Below, in pieces: positions 18,025 through 26,361 of a stretch of 64,000 bases of DNA. The stretch lies in assembly GCA_963705155.1 (NCBI GenBank), contig CAVPJC010000017.1, positions 62,001 through 126,000 of the forward strand, read 5' to 3'. This stretch comes from CAVPJC01 sp963705155. Lineage in GTDB: Bacteria > Chloroflexota > Anaerolineae > Anaerolineales > UBA4823. The translations under genes and the position numbers were made by a program. Within the stretch, counting starts at the first letter, position 1. Each line of letters starts with the position of its first letter. Under the pieces are notes generated by a model. The model saw only the letters and a program-made list of their open reading frames with translations. It made no database searches and was not told the DNA's origin.

Positions 18025-18495
18025 ATGATCGAACTCAACATACCCGGCAGGGGAACCCTCAAGCTTGAACACCTGGTAATCGATGTGAACGGAACGCTGG
18101 CGCTGGACGGGCAGCTGCCCGAGGGCGTGGCGCGCGCCGTGCGCAATCTGCGTGACCGCCTGACCATCCACCTGGTCACCGCAGATACGCATGGACGGCA
18201 GGCCGCGATTGACCTTCAGGTAGGGCTCAAGGCGGTGCGCATCCAGCCTGGCGACGAAGCTTCCCAGAAGGCGCACTTCTTGCAACAACTGGGGGCAGAC
18301 AGCGTAATCGCCATAGGACAGGGCGCCAACGACGCCGCCATGCTAAAAACCGCAGCCCTGGGTATCTGTGTGCTCTCCAAAGAGGGCGCAGCCGTGCCAA
18401 CCCTGCTGGCGGCCGACCTGGTTGTGCCGGATATCTTTACCGCCCTGGAACTGCTGGAAAAACCACTGCGCATCGTTGCCAGTTTACGGACCTGA
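18025..18495 (+). CDS. HAD-superfamily protein, P-type ATPase-like soluble form
   Basis: A 156-residue compact HAD protein resembling the soluble P-type ATPase P-domain group (COG4087-like). Motif I is VIDVNGTLALDG: the nucleophilic Asp is present but the second acid of DxDGT is Asn, as in P-type ATPases where it is Thr. Motif IV reads GQGANDAAML, where GDG-ND is usual. It may hydrolyse a phosphate ester or be regulatory; the changed residues leave activity uncertain. It has its own -10 box and is followed 3 nt later by the DUF389 gene, so the two are probably cotranscribed. Confidence 0.75.
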   Translation: MIELNIPGRGTLKLEHLVIDVNGTLALDGQLPEGVARAVRNLRDRLTIHLVTADTHGRQAAIDLQVGLKAVRIQPGDEASQKAHFLQQLGADSVIAIGQGANDAAMLKTAALGICVLSKEGAAVPTLLAADLVVPDIFTALELLEKPLRIVASLRT

Positions 18496-18498
18496 TTG

Positions 18499-19677
18499 AT
18501 GAACCTCAACCCATCCGAACATCTTCCCGACGACCCCGACCGCCTGCCGCCTGCACGCCGGCGCCGGGCGCGCCGCCTGCTGGCGCCCATGGAGGCCGAT
18601 GAACGCGCCGCCTTTCAGGATGAGGTGGCCCACCGCACCTCGCCATCCTTCGACTTTTTCATGTTTTCGCTGGCATCCGGAGCCATTATTGGCATCGGGC
18701 TGCTGCTGGACGTGCCTGCCCTCCTGCTGTTAGGAGCCGTGCTGGCGCCGCTCATGGCGCCGGCAGTGGGCATTGCCCTGGGCACCGTCACCGGCTCGCC
18801 GCGCTATTTCCTGCGCAGCCTGTTCGGTCTGTGGATCGGCAGCATGCTGGCGTTTCTGGCAGGCTGCGCGGCCGGTATGGTGGCCGTTTTCTGGACGCCG
18901 CCAGCGCTCATCCAGGCGCACTACCACGCCCAGCTTTCCTGGTCCAATTTCCTGGTGCTTGGCATCGCGGCTAGTTTCACGGCAGCCACGATGACCCACG
19001 ACCAGCGCAATGCAGCCGTACCCAGCGTGGCCCTGGCGTACACCTTGTATGTACCCCTGGTGGTCGCCGGTTTTGGCCTCACCAGCGGCGTACCCCACCT
19101 GTGGCCAGATGGCCTGGTGGTATTTGCCATCCACCTGGCGTGGGGGGCTGTGCTGGGCGCTTTGACCCTGGCGTTGATGGGCTTTCGCCCGATCACCTTC
19201 TTTGGCTATACCCTGGGGGGCGCGGTTACGCTGTTGGGTGTGCTGCTGCTGGTGGGAATCAGCAGTACGGGCGCGGCCTTTGGCGGGCAAATTGCCCTGC
19301 CCACCCCGATCCCAACGGTTACACCCACCCTGACCCTGACCCCAACCCGCACCACCACACCTGTGCCGCCGACAGCAACTTTTACACCCACAGAGACGCC
19401 CACGCCCACGCTGACCCCCACCCAAACGCCCACGCTCACGCCCACCCCCCTCTATGCTCTGGTGAGCGCCGATAATAAGGGCGCATTGCTGCGCGCTGAG
19501 CCAGCCGGCACAGTCCTGCGCAGCTATTTTGATGGCACACTGATGGAAATTTTGCCGGGGGTTGAAACCTTGAACGGCGTGGTATGGGTGCGCGTGCTCG
19601 CTCCCGACGGGTTGGAGGGCTGGATGGTACAGAATCTGCTGGCTACCGCGACCCCTGCCCCCAACTGGGGGCCATGA
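18499..19677 (+). CDS. DUF389 membrane protein with Thr/Pro linker and SH3-like C-terminus
   Basis: About 392 residues. The N-terminal cytosolic part is short and charged; it is followed by a DUF389-type membrane domain (LLLLGAVLAPLMAPAVGIAL near residue 75, then several helices to about 258). A low-complexity linker of TPT/PTP repeats (about residues 262-318) leads to an extracytoplasmic SH3-like domain (GALLRAEPAGTVLRSYFDG, VWVRVLAPDGLEGWMVQNLL). DUF389 function is unknown. The start is ATG 18499; TTG 18496 is also possible. The gene is 3 nt after the HAD gene. The fusion to a putative wall-binding SH3 domain is unusual. Confidence 0.75.
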   Translation: MNLNPSEHLPDDPDRLPPARRRRARRLLAPMEADERAAFQDEVAHRTSPSFDFFMFSLASGAIIGIGLLLDVPALLLLGAVLAPLMAPAVGIALGTVTGSPRYFLRSLFGLWIGSMLAFLAGCAAGMVAVFWTPPALIQAHYHAQLSWSNFLVLGIAASFTAATMTHDQRNAAVPSVALAYTLYVPLVVAGFGLTSGVPHLWPDGLVVFAIHLAWGAVLGALTLALMGFRPITFFGYTLGGAVTLLGVLLLVGISSTGAAFGGQIALPTPIPTVTPTLTLTPTRTTTPVPPTATFTPTETPTPTLTPTQTPTLTPTPLYALVSADNKGALLRAEPAGTVLRSYFDGTLMEILPGVETLNGVVWVRVLAPDGLEGWMVQNLLATATPAPNWGP

Positions 19678-19686
19678 TGCTTTTAC

Positions 19687-20097
19687 CTAAGAGTTAACCG
19701 ACAGATTTTCAGGGCCAAAGGCGTCCGGAAGCAGTTCCCTGACGGTCATTTCCTGGCGAATCTGCCCGGAAGCATCCGCGATCAAAACCACAGTATCCAG
19801 GCCAAACTCTGCCAGCACCTGCCGGCATGATCCGCAGGGTGAACCGCCGTTGTTGGTCAGCACGGCGATGGCTTCGAAGGAGCGCTCGCCCTCCGAGACC
19901 GCCTTGTAGATCGCCACACGTTCTGCACACATCGTTGTCGGGTAGGCGGCGTTTTCCACATTGACGCCATCGTAAACCACCCCTGAGGCGGTCAGCAGGG
20001 CTGCGCCAACAGGATAATTCGAGTAGGGGACATACGCCCACCGGCGGGCTTCGAGTGCAGCCTGCACCAGTTCCAATCGCATTTTATCCGTCAACAT
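19687..20097 (-). CDS. cdd: Cytidine deaminase
   Basis: A 136-residue homotetrameric-type cytidine deaminase converting cytidine/deoxycytidine to uridine/deoxyuridine in pyrimidine salvage. Substrate motif YSNYPVGAALL and GVNVENAAYP; zinc ligands in TMCAERVAI (CAE with catalytic Glu) and SPCGSCRQVL. The length is typical. It overlaps the end of the corC-type gene by 14 nt and is the last gene of glmU-corC-cdd. The neighbouring nucleoside-type transporter operon makes a salvage role plausible. Confidence 0.95.
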   Translation of the reverse strand: MLTDKMRLELVQAALEARRWAYVPYSNYPVGAALLTASGVVYDGVNVENAAYPTTMCAERVAIYKAVSEGERSFEAIAVLTNNGGSPCGSCRQVLAEFGLDTVVLIADASGQIRQEMTVRELLPDAFGPENLSVNS

Positions 20098-21370
20098 GGG
20101 TTATCGTTTCCTCATCGAGTGGGGGAGTGGAAATGCGCCTGGCGCGCACCTTGTGGATCCGCCGGCCGCTGACCTGTTCCACAGTGAGCAACAGATTATC
20201 TACCTGCACCTGCTCGCCGCTGGATGGAACACGGCCCACCTGGCTGAAAATTAAACCGCCAAGTGTATCGGCTTCTTCCTTCAACAGGCTGCTCCCCATG
20301 ACCTCATTAAAATCATCCAGATCCACCCGGCCCTGAAAGATGTACTCGCCCCCGGGAAGCTCCTGGTAGGGAAGTTCTTCGGCCTGGTCAAATTCATCCT
20401 GGATTTCGCCCAGAACCTCTTCGACAATATCTTCCAGCGTCACCAGACCGGCAACGCCGCCATATTCATCCACCACCACCGCCATGTGGATGCGCTGGCT
20501 CTGCATTTCGGTCATGAGCTCATCCACCTTTTTGGCTTCGGGCACGAAATATGCCGGGCGCAGCAATTCGCTCAGCGATTCCAGGTGGGTGCCCTGCCGC
20601 CAGACACGCAGTAAATCTTTGGCATACAAAAGCCCCAGGACCTTATCCACGGTGTCTTCATAAACCGGCACACGCGTAAAGCCCGTTTCCAAAAGGGCGT
20701 CAATGGCTTGCGGCAAAGGGGTGAGCACGTCCAGGGCGAGGATATCCATACGCGGCACCATGATCTCACGCGCCAGGGTATCGCCAAGCTCAAAAATGGA
20801 ATAAAACATCTTGCGCTCCCCCTTCTCGATCACACCTTCCTCCTGTCCGGCGTCAACCAGGCTTTTCAGCTCATCCACCACTTCACTGCTGGCGCCCTCG
20901 CCATGCGCATTCCCTTCGCCAGAGATGAGTATGGGCAGCGCCACCAGGGGGGTGAGCAACAGCATCAAAATCCGCGCCGCCGGTTCCAGGCGCAGCGCCC
21001 AGGTCTCGGCCTGGTGCAAGACAGCGCCGCGCACCAGCCATTCCAGCCAGAACACAACCAGCGCGATGAAGACCAGCAGGATGATTGCCAACCATAGATT
21101 TGCCCCCACCGGCAGGCGCGAATACCAGAAAAGGATCAGGCCGGCGGACAGAAAGCGCAGAATGATCTGCACCAGGTTCAAACTTGCCTGCAGCCGCGCC
21201 GGAGCGCGCAGCAGCGCCAGTGTGCTCTTCAAGCGCGGATCGGCCTGTGAACCACGCCCCAACAAGCGCCCCAGGCTGGCGTTTAACAAGGCCGCCCGCA
21301 TGGCAACCAGCGCCAGGTCACACGCCAGCAGGGCAGTCAGCCCGATGAATACCAGCTGCGTTTCAGTCAC
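20084..21370 (-). CDS. CNNM/CorC-family hemolysin-like transporter
   Basis: A 428-residue membrane protein of the HlyC/CorC (CNNM) family, linked to Mg2+/Co2+ efflux. Order: DUF21 membrane domain with about four helices (residues 5-150), CBS pair (EIMVPRMDILALDV at about 210 and HMAVVVDEYGGVAGLVTLEDI at about 300) and C-terminal CorC_HlyC domain (GRVDLDDFNEVMG). The frame is intact. It overlaps glmU by 8 nt and cdd by 14 nt, so the three are cotranscribed. Confidence 0.9.
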   Translation of the reverse strand: MTETQLVFIGLTALLACDLALVAMRAALLNASLGRLLGRGSQADPRLKSTLALLRAPARLQASLNLVQIILRFLSAGLILFWYSRLPVGANLWLAIILLVFIALVVFWLEWLVRGAVLHQAETWALRLEPAARILMLLLTPLVALPILISGEGNAHGEGASSEVVDELKSLVDAGQEEGVIEKGERKMFYSIFELGDTLAREIMVPRMDILALDVLTPLPQAIDALLETGFTRVPVYEDTVDKVLGLLYAKDLLRVWRQGTHLESLSELLRPAYFVPEAKKVDELMTEMQSQRIHMAVVVDEYGGVAGLVTLEDIVEEVLGEIQDEFDQAEELPYQELPGGEYIFQGRVDLDDFNEVMGSSLLKEEADTLGGLIFSQVGRVPSSGEQVQVDNLLLTVEQVSGRRIHKVRARRISTPPLDEETITHVDG

Positions 21371-22718
21371 GTTTCTCCAACTTGCGAATTATGCGCGCCG
21401 GAACGCCTACCGCCAGAGTGTATGCGGGTACATTCTTGGTCACCACAGCGCCGGCGCCCGTCCGGGCGCCCTCCCCCAACTTAACAGGAGCTACCAGCAT
21501 CGTATCGCTGCCAATGAAGACCCCGTCGGCAATCTCGGTTGGGTTTTTCTTGACGCCATCATAATTGCAGGTGATGGTGCCAGCGCCAATATTCACATTG
21601 GCGCCAATATTTGCATTGCCAATATATGAGAAATGCCCCATCTTGGTGCCCGGGCCGAGGTACGAATTTTTTACCTCGCCAAAGTTTCCCATGTGCACGC
21701 CCTGCGCCAGATGGGCGCCCTTGCGCAAATGGCCGTAAGGCCCCATGTCCACATCGTCTTCCAAAACGGCGCGATCCAGCACCGAGGCCAGCACCTCGCA
21801 GCGGTCGCCGATGCGGCAGTTTGCGATCAAGGTATTGGGGCCGATGCTGCAGTTCTGGCCAATGATGGTGCTGCCGCGCAGGTGCGTATTGGGGTGGATG
21901 ACGGTATCCTGACCGATGGTCACACCCGCCTCGATGTAGGTGGTGGCAGGATCCACGATGGTCACGCCCGAGAGCATCCATTGAATGTTGATGCGCTGGC
22001 GCAGAACGGCCTCGGCTTCGGCCAACTGGACGCGGGTATTGATACCAATCGCCTCATCTGCATCACTGGCAACCAACGCCTGCACCGTAAGACCTTCAGA
22101 TACGGCAATCTCTACAACATCCGTCAGGTAGTATTCACCTTTGGGAGATAGCGGAACGCGTGACAGGGCTCCCCACAACCATGCCGCATCAAAACAGTAA
22201 ACGCTGGCATTGAGCTCACGGATGGCAAGCTGTTCGGGCGTGGCTTGCGCCTCCTCCACCACCTGCAGAACCCGACCGGAAGCATCCCGGATGACACGGC
22301 CAAAACCGCGCGGATCCTGCACTACGACGGTGAGCATGGTAAGCGGGCCGGTGGTATGCGCCTGTTGAGCCTGGATCAGGCTCGTGAAAGTTTCGGAAGT
22401 CAGAAGAGGCATATCGGCGGTCAGCACCAAAAGCAGGCCGGGCTGGTCTTTGAGCAGTGTTTCTGCCTGTTGGAGGGCATGCCCGGTGCCTAACTGCGGC
22501 TCCTGGACAACAAAAGAGGCAGCCTCGCCTACAACCTGGCGGACCAGATCGCTGCCGTGCCCGACGACCACCAGCGGAGGGCGCCCTGTGGCTGCCCGGG
22601 CTGCCTGCACGGAATAAAGCAGCATGGGCACGCCCAGGAGGGGATGCAGCACTTTGGGCAGCTTTGAGCGCATACGAGTGCCGTGACCGGCAGCCAGGAT
22701 AACAGCATTGGTATTCAT
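21363..22718 (-). CDS. glmU: Bifunctional UDP-GlcNAc pyrophosphorylase / GlcN-1-P acetyltransferase
   Basis: GlmU makes UDP-GlcNAc for peptidoglycan in two steps. The N-terminal uridyltransferase has the signature VILAAGHGTRMRSKLPKVLH and VLTADMPLL. The C-terminal left-handed beta-helix shows hexapeptide repeats (IGQNCSIGPNTLIANCRIGD) and the acetyltransferase motif FGEVKNSYLGPGTKMGHFSY near residue 362. About 451 residues, normal. ATG 22718 is chosen from MIM starts, with GGGGATG upstream. The gene follows the tRNA terminator and heads glmU-corC-cdd. Confidence 0.95.
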   Translation of the reverse strand: MNTNAVILAAGHGTRMRSKLPKVLHPLLGVPMLLYSVQAARAATGRPPLVVVGHGSDLVRQVVGEAASFVVQEPQLGTGHALQQAETLLKDQPGLLLVLTADMPLLTSETFTSLIQAQQAHTTGPLTMLTVVVQDPRGFGRVIRDASGRVLQVVEEAQATPEQLAIRELNASVYCFDAAWLWGALSRVPLSPKGEYYLTDVVEIAVSEGLTVQALVASDADEAIGINTRVQLAEAEAVLRQRINIQWMLSGVTIVDPATTYIEAGVTIGQDTVIHPNTHLRGSTIIGQNCSIGPNTLIANCRIGDRCEVLASVLDRAVLEDDVDMGPYGHLRKGAHLAQGVHMGNFGEVKNSYLGPGTKMGHFSYIGNANIGANVNIGAGTITCNYDGVKKNPTEIADGVFIGSDTMLVAPVKLGEGARTGAGAVVTKNVPAYTLAVGVPARIIRKLEKRD

Positions 22719-22746
22719 GATCATCCCCAATCGTTTAAATAAAAAT

Positions 22747-22788
22747 AACGAGCCACAGCGCCTGATTAACGGCGAAGAAAGGCTCGTT
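22747..22788 (-). terminator. Terminator after the UUA-anticodon tRNA / glmU leader
   Basis: AACGAGCC (22747-22754) pairs with GGCTCGTT (22781-22788) around an inner GCGCC/GGCG stem; on the minus strand it is followed by ATTTTTATTT. It separates the tRNA from glmU. Confidence 0.55.
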
Positions 22789-22865
22789 GCAGAGCACAAC
22801 TAACAGGTTATCTAGATGCGGGTCGTCGTCTGACACAAACTATACTCAAACACATAACGATCAGG

Positions 22866-22936
22866 CTGGGGCGCCCGGATTCGAACCAGGATATACGGAT
22901 TTAAAGTCCGCTGTGCTACCGTTGCACCACGCCCCA
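22866..22936 (-). tRNA. tRNA-Gln-like tRNA with UUA (ochre-reading) anticodon
   Basis: A complete 71-nt cloverleaf. Acceptor TGGGGCG/CGCCCCA (7 perfect pairs), U8, D-stem GTGC/GCAC with loop AACGGTA, anticodon stem GCGGA/TCCGT with loop CTTTAAA, T-arm CCTGG TTCGAAT CCGGG, discriminator G. U1-A72 and G73 are the identity marks of tRNA-Gln. In tRNA-Gln(UUG) the loop would be CTTTGAA; here base 36 is A (position 22902), giving anticodon UUA, which pairs with the stop codon UAA. This is either a real ochre-suppressor-like tRNA or a single-base sequence error in tRNA-Gln(UUG). CCA is not encoded. Confidence 0.85.
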
Positions 22937-22998
22937 ATCTGCAGCCCGGGCTACGGGCGAAGGCTATTGTAACATATGCTTCACCGGGCTGGCAATAG

Positions 22999-24124
22999 TC
23001 ATGGGGTGTCATCGCCCGGGGTCAGGCCAAGCCGGCGCGCCTGCTCGTAGGAAATCGCGCCTGCATTTACGGAATTCCCGGCATCAGGCTGCTGCGCCAG
23101 TGTGTCCCAGAATTCATCCACATCGGCAGGTTTCAGCTTTCGGGAGGATCGTTTAAAAATCTTCTCAAGAGCGGGGTCAGGCTCGACGGGGGTTGGCGAC
23201 TGCTCACGCGGTGCAGGTTTTGACTTCACTTTGCCTCCAGCCTGAGACGGCGGTGCGCCTGGTATGGACACCAGCTGGAGCAAACTTTCCACCGCGGCGA
23301 GCAGCGGACTAACCGCACGCTCATAGTTCAGACCACCGGAGGCGCTATCCAGCAGGGCCAGCAGGGCCAGCGCCGGGCCTACCGGTACGCTGACGGCATC
23401 GTAACCGGGGGCGTGATAATATTGAAACCCGGTTGGCTCGGCTGCGCCCAGCGCCCGGGAGACCTGGCCGGCAGCATTCACGGCGGCTACAACGGCAGGC
23501 AGCAGCGCGGTCTGCGGCGCGATCTGCGGGGCCTCATCCAGCCCGGTGGGCGGGAGCTCACCCACCTGCGTCAGAACCTGACCGGTCTTATCGAGCAGAA
23601 GCACAGCAGCCGCGCCCAGCTCTTTTCGCAGGGCAGACAGGCGCCCCGGCAGTGCGCCCTCAGCCGGCGCCGGTACCGGAACCGGTTGGGTGACCGGTTC
23701 CACTGCAGCAGGCGGCCGGCGGCTGCCCTTTACCAGGCCCAGACAGCGCTCCACGGCATCCAGGAAATCAGCGCGGTCCACCGGCCGGGGTAAGAAAAAA
23801 TCAAAATCCGTACCAGCCACCGGGCTGCTTGCAGCCGCGCTGTCCAATCGACTCAGCCGAATCGGCTTTGCCCCCCAGGAGGATCACCTTGAGGCCGGCT
23901 TTGCGCTGGCGGGCTTTCTGGCTCAATTCGACGCCGGAGATACCCGCCAGGCGGGAACCCGAGACCAGCAGGTCCAGGGGCTGTCGAGCCAGTACCAGCA
24001 GCGCTTCCTCGCCAGAGGCCACATCGTAGACTTCAAGGCGATGATCGAGGGAACCCAGCTCGGTACGCAGGGTTCTGCGCTGCTCGCGAGAATTCTCTAC
24101 AATTAGCACGTGATAAGTGGACAT
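22999..24124 (-). CDS. Pseudo-receiver and roadblock-like protein (one frameshift)
   Basis: About 374 residues in two frames joined near 23835. The N-terminal part is a receiver-like fold (YHVLIVENSREQRRTLRTEL, SGVELSQKARQ, KVILLGGK). The phosphoacceptor strand reads LDLLVSGSRLAGISG where LDxRLPGMSG with Asp is expected, and the acidic pair is E-N, so it is probably not phosphorylated. The second frame continues FDFFLPRPVDRADFLDAVERC, then a Pro/Val linker and a roadblock/LC7-like region (LSALRKELGAAAVLLLDKTGQVLTQVG at about 185-211, AVSPLLAAVESLLQLV). Such proteins often regulate small GTPases or surface machinery. ATG 24124 starts MSTYHVLIVEN. The function is not known. Confidence 0.65.
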
Positions 24125-24152
24125 GTTTGGATGAGATTTTATCATAAAAAAA

Positions 24153-24193
24153 TTTGGGAGCTTCAGACCTTGCGGCCGTCTGAAACTCCCAAA
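24153..24193 (-). terminator. Terminator of peptide transporter operon 1
   Basis: On the minus strand TTTGGGAGTTTCAGAC pairs with GTCTGAAGCTCCCAAA (16-nt arms, one mismatch) and is followed directly by a run of seven T. It lies 25 nt past the oppF1 stop. A classic intrinsic terminator. Confidence 0.88.
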
Positions 24194-24217
24194 GGATCAT
24201 CCATTCGTAGAGCAGGC

Positions 24218-25231
24218 CTACTCCACACGCCAGCAGGCCACCCAGTGATCGGGGCTGACCTCCCGGAAGACCGGCTCCTGCACCGAACAGTGGTCAAACG
24301 CCACCGGGCAGCGCGGGTGAAAACGGCAGCCTTTGGGCGGGTTGAGCGGGCTGGGGACATCTCCCTGCAAGATAATGCGCTCGCGTTTCAAAGTTGGGTC
24401 GGGGATGGGAATGGCTGACATGAGCGCCTGGGTATAAGGGTGCAGCGGGTTGCGGAAAAGCTCGTCCCGCCCGGCAAGCTCCACCATCTTGCCCAGGTAC
24501 ATCACTGCCACCCGGTCTGAAATATGCTCCACCACGCTCAAGTTATGGGCAATAAATAAATAAGTCAGGCCGAACTCAGACTGCAGATCTTTAAGAATAT
24601 TCAACACCTGCGACTGGATCGAAACATCCAGGGCAGAAACAGGCTCATCGGCAATGATGAATTTGGGACGCAGGGCCAGGGCGCGGGCAATGCCAATGCG
24701 CTGGCGTTGGCCGCCTGAGAACTCGTGCGGATAACGGCGGGCGTGGTAGTCTTCCATGCCCACCTTGCGCAGCATTTCAATGACGATCTCAAAACGCTCG
24801 CGAGAAGTGCCAATGTTATGGATTTTCAGGCCTTCAGCAATCCACTCACCAATCGGCGTGCGTGGATCCAGCGAAGCGTAGGGGTCCTGAAAGATGATCT
24901 GCATATGGCGGCGCATTTCCTTCAGCTCGCGCCCGCGCAGCTTGAAAACATCCGTGCCTTCAAAGGTCACGCTGCCCGAAGTAGGCTCCAGCAGGCGCAG
25001 CATGGTGCGCCCCACCGTGGTTTTACCGCACCCCGATTCACCCACCATGCCAAGCGTCTCGCCCTGGCGGATGAAGAAACTGACATCATCCACCGCCTGT
25101 ACCCAGGCCTGCACACGCTGCATGACACCGCCGCGCACCGGGAAATATTTGACCAGGTTTTTAACCTGCACCAGGTCCCACTTTCCATTTTCCCCGGCAG
25201 GTGTTTTTGTTGCCATGAATTGTTCTTTCAT
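24218..25231 (-). CDS. Oligopeptide ABC transporter ATP-binding protein, OppF type
   Basis: Second ATPase of peptide transporter 1, 337 residues, frame intact. Walker A GESGCGKTT, Q-loop IIFQDPYASLDPR, signature FSGGQRQRIGIARALAL, Walker B FIIADEPVSALD, and the C-terminal oligopeptide/dipeptide domain with the Cys-rich GCRFHPRCPVAFDHC that coordinates a metal cluster in relatives. ATG 25231 is favoured by GAGGCG 7 nt upstream; MATKTPAG at 25216 is an alternative. Last gene of oppA1-B1-C1-D1-F1, followed by a strong terminator. Confidence 0.93.
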   Translation of the reverse strand: MKEQFMATKTPAGENGKWDLVQVKNLVKYFPVRGGVMQRVQAWVQAVDDVSFFIRQGETLGMVGESGCGKTTVGRTMLRLLEPTSGSVTFEGTDVFKLRGRELKEMRRHMQIIFQDPYASLDPRTPIGEWIAEGLKIHNIGTSRERFEIVIEMLRKVGMEDYHARRYPHEFSGGQRQRIGIARALALRPKFIIADEPVSALDVSIQSQVLNILKDLQSEFGLTYLFIAHNLSVVEHISDRVAVMYLGKMVELAGRDELFRNPLHPYTQALMSAIPIPDPTLKRERIILQGDVPSPLNPPKGCRFHPRCPVAFDHCSVQEPVFREVSPDHWVACWRVE

Positions 25232-25296
25232 ACGATCGCCTCTTTATCGATAGCGGTAATTTTAGCAGCAGTTCGCGCCGTTTCACCGGCAGCAGT

Positions 25297-26342
25297 TCAG
25301 GAAACCTGCGGGGCCAACTTCAAGGGGGCTATGAAGCCTTTCTCGGGATTGTCATGGTACAGCCAGCAGCGCACCTTGTGTTCTCCGACCGCGGTAAGCA
25401 GATCAGGCTCAGCCTCGGTGCAAATCGTCAGGCTGTTTTCCACCCGGGAGCGGCAGCGCGGGGCAAAGCGACAACCCGGCGGCAGGTTCACCAGGTTTGG
25501 CACCGAGCCCGGAATGACATCCAAGCGTTCTTTGACCAGCCCCAGGACCGGGATGGAGGCGATCAGCCCCTGGGTGTAAGGGTGCATGGGGCTGGGCAAA
25601 GAGCGTGTTCACATCGGTCTGCTCCACAATCCGCCCGGCGTACATCACCGCCACGCGGTTGGCCATCTCGGCAATGATGCCCAGGTCGTGGGTAATCAGG
25701 ATCACGGCGGTATTCATCCGGGTGCGCAGATCGCGCATCAGGTCCAGGATCTGAGCCTGGATGGTCACATCCAGGGCGGTGGTGGGCTCATCGGCAATCA
25801 GCAGCTGCGGGTTGAGCGCCAGCGCCATGGCAATCATCACGCGCTGCGCCTGCCCGCCGGACATCTCATGCGGGTAGGCGTGAGCTTTTTTCTCCGGATC
25901 GGCGATGCCCACCAGGCGCAGCAACTCCACCGCCCGGTTCCACGACTTTTCCTTGCCCATTTTCTGGTGAATTTGGAGCACCTCACCCACCTGGTCACCA
26001 ACCTTAAACACCGGGTTGAGGCTGGATTGCGGCTGTTGGAAGATCATGGACATGCGGTTGCCGCGCATATGCACCATCTCGGACTCGGGCAGCTTGAGCA
26101 GTTCTTTGCCCTCGAAAATAAATATCGCCGGCGACGATTTTTCCAGGGATGCCGATCAGGCGCATGATGGAAAGCGAAGTGACGCTTTTTCCGCAGCCCG
26201 ATTCGCCCACCAGGCCCAGGACTTCACCCGGGCGGACATAAAAATCAACGCCATCCACAGCTTTGACGACGCCGTCTTCGGTAAAAAAATAGGTCTTAAG
26301 GTTCTTGACCTCAAGCAGGGGAGTAGTTACGGTTTCTGCCAC
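25297..26342 (-). CDS. Oligopeptide ABC transporter ATP-binding protein, OppD type (two frameshifts)
   Basis: First ATPase of transporter 1. Walker A GESGCGKSVTSLS is in the first frame, which breaks near 26140; the next frame carries MIFQQPQSSLNPVF, signature MSGGQAQRVMIAMALAL and Walker B LLIADEPTTALDV. A second break near 25595 leads into PMHPYTQGLIASIPVLG and the Cys-rich PPGCRFAPRCRSR tail. Reconstructed length about 348 residues, normal. Starts MAETVTTPLLEVKNL at ATG 26342, 19 nt after oppC1. The breaks look like sequence errors because all ATPase motifs survive. Confidence 0.9.
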
Positions 26343-26361
26343 TGATTACCTCGCGGCACAG

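Noticed and set aside
22866..22936. tRNA-Pyl or tRNA-Sec
   Set aside because: The anticodon would be CUA or UCA; here it is UUA, and the normal 7-bp acceptor and 5-bp anticodon stem do not fit either.
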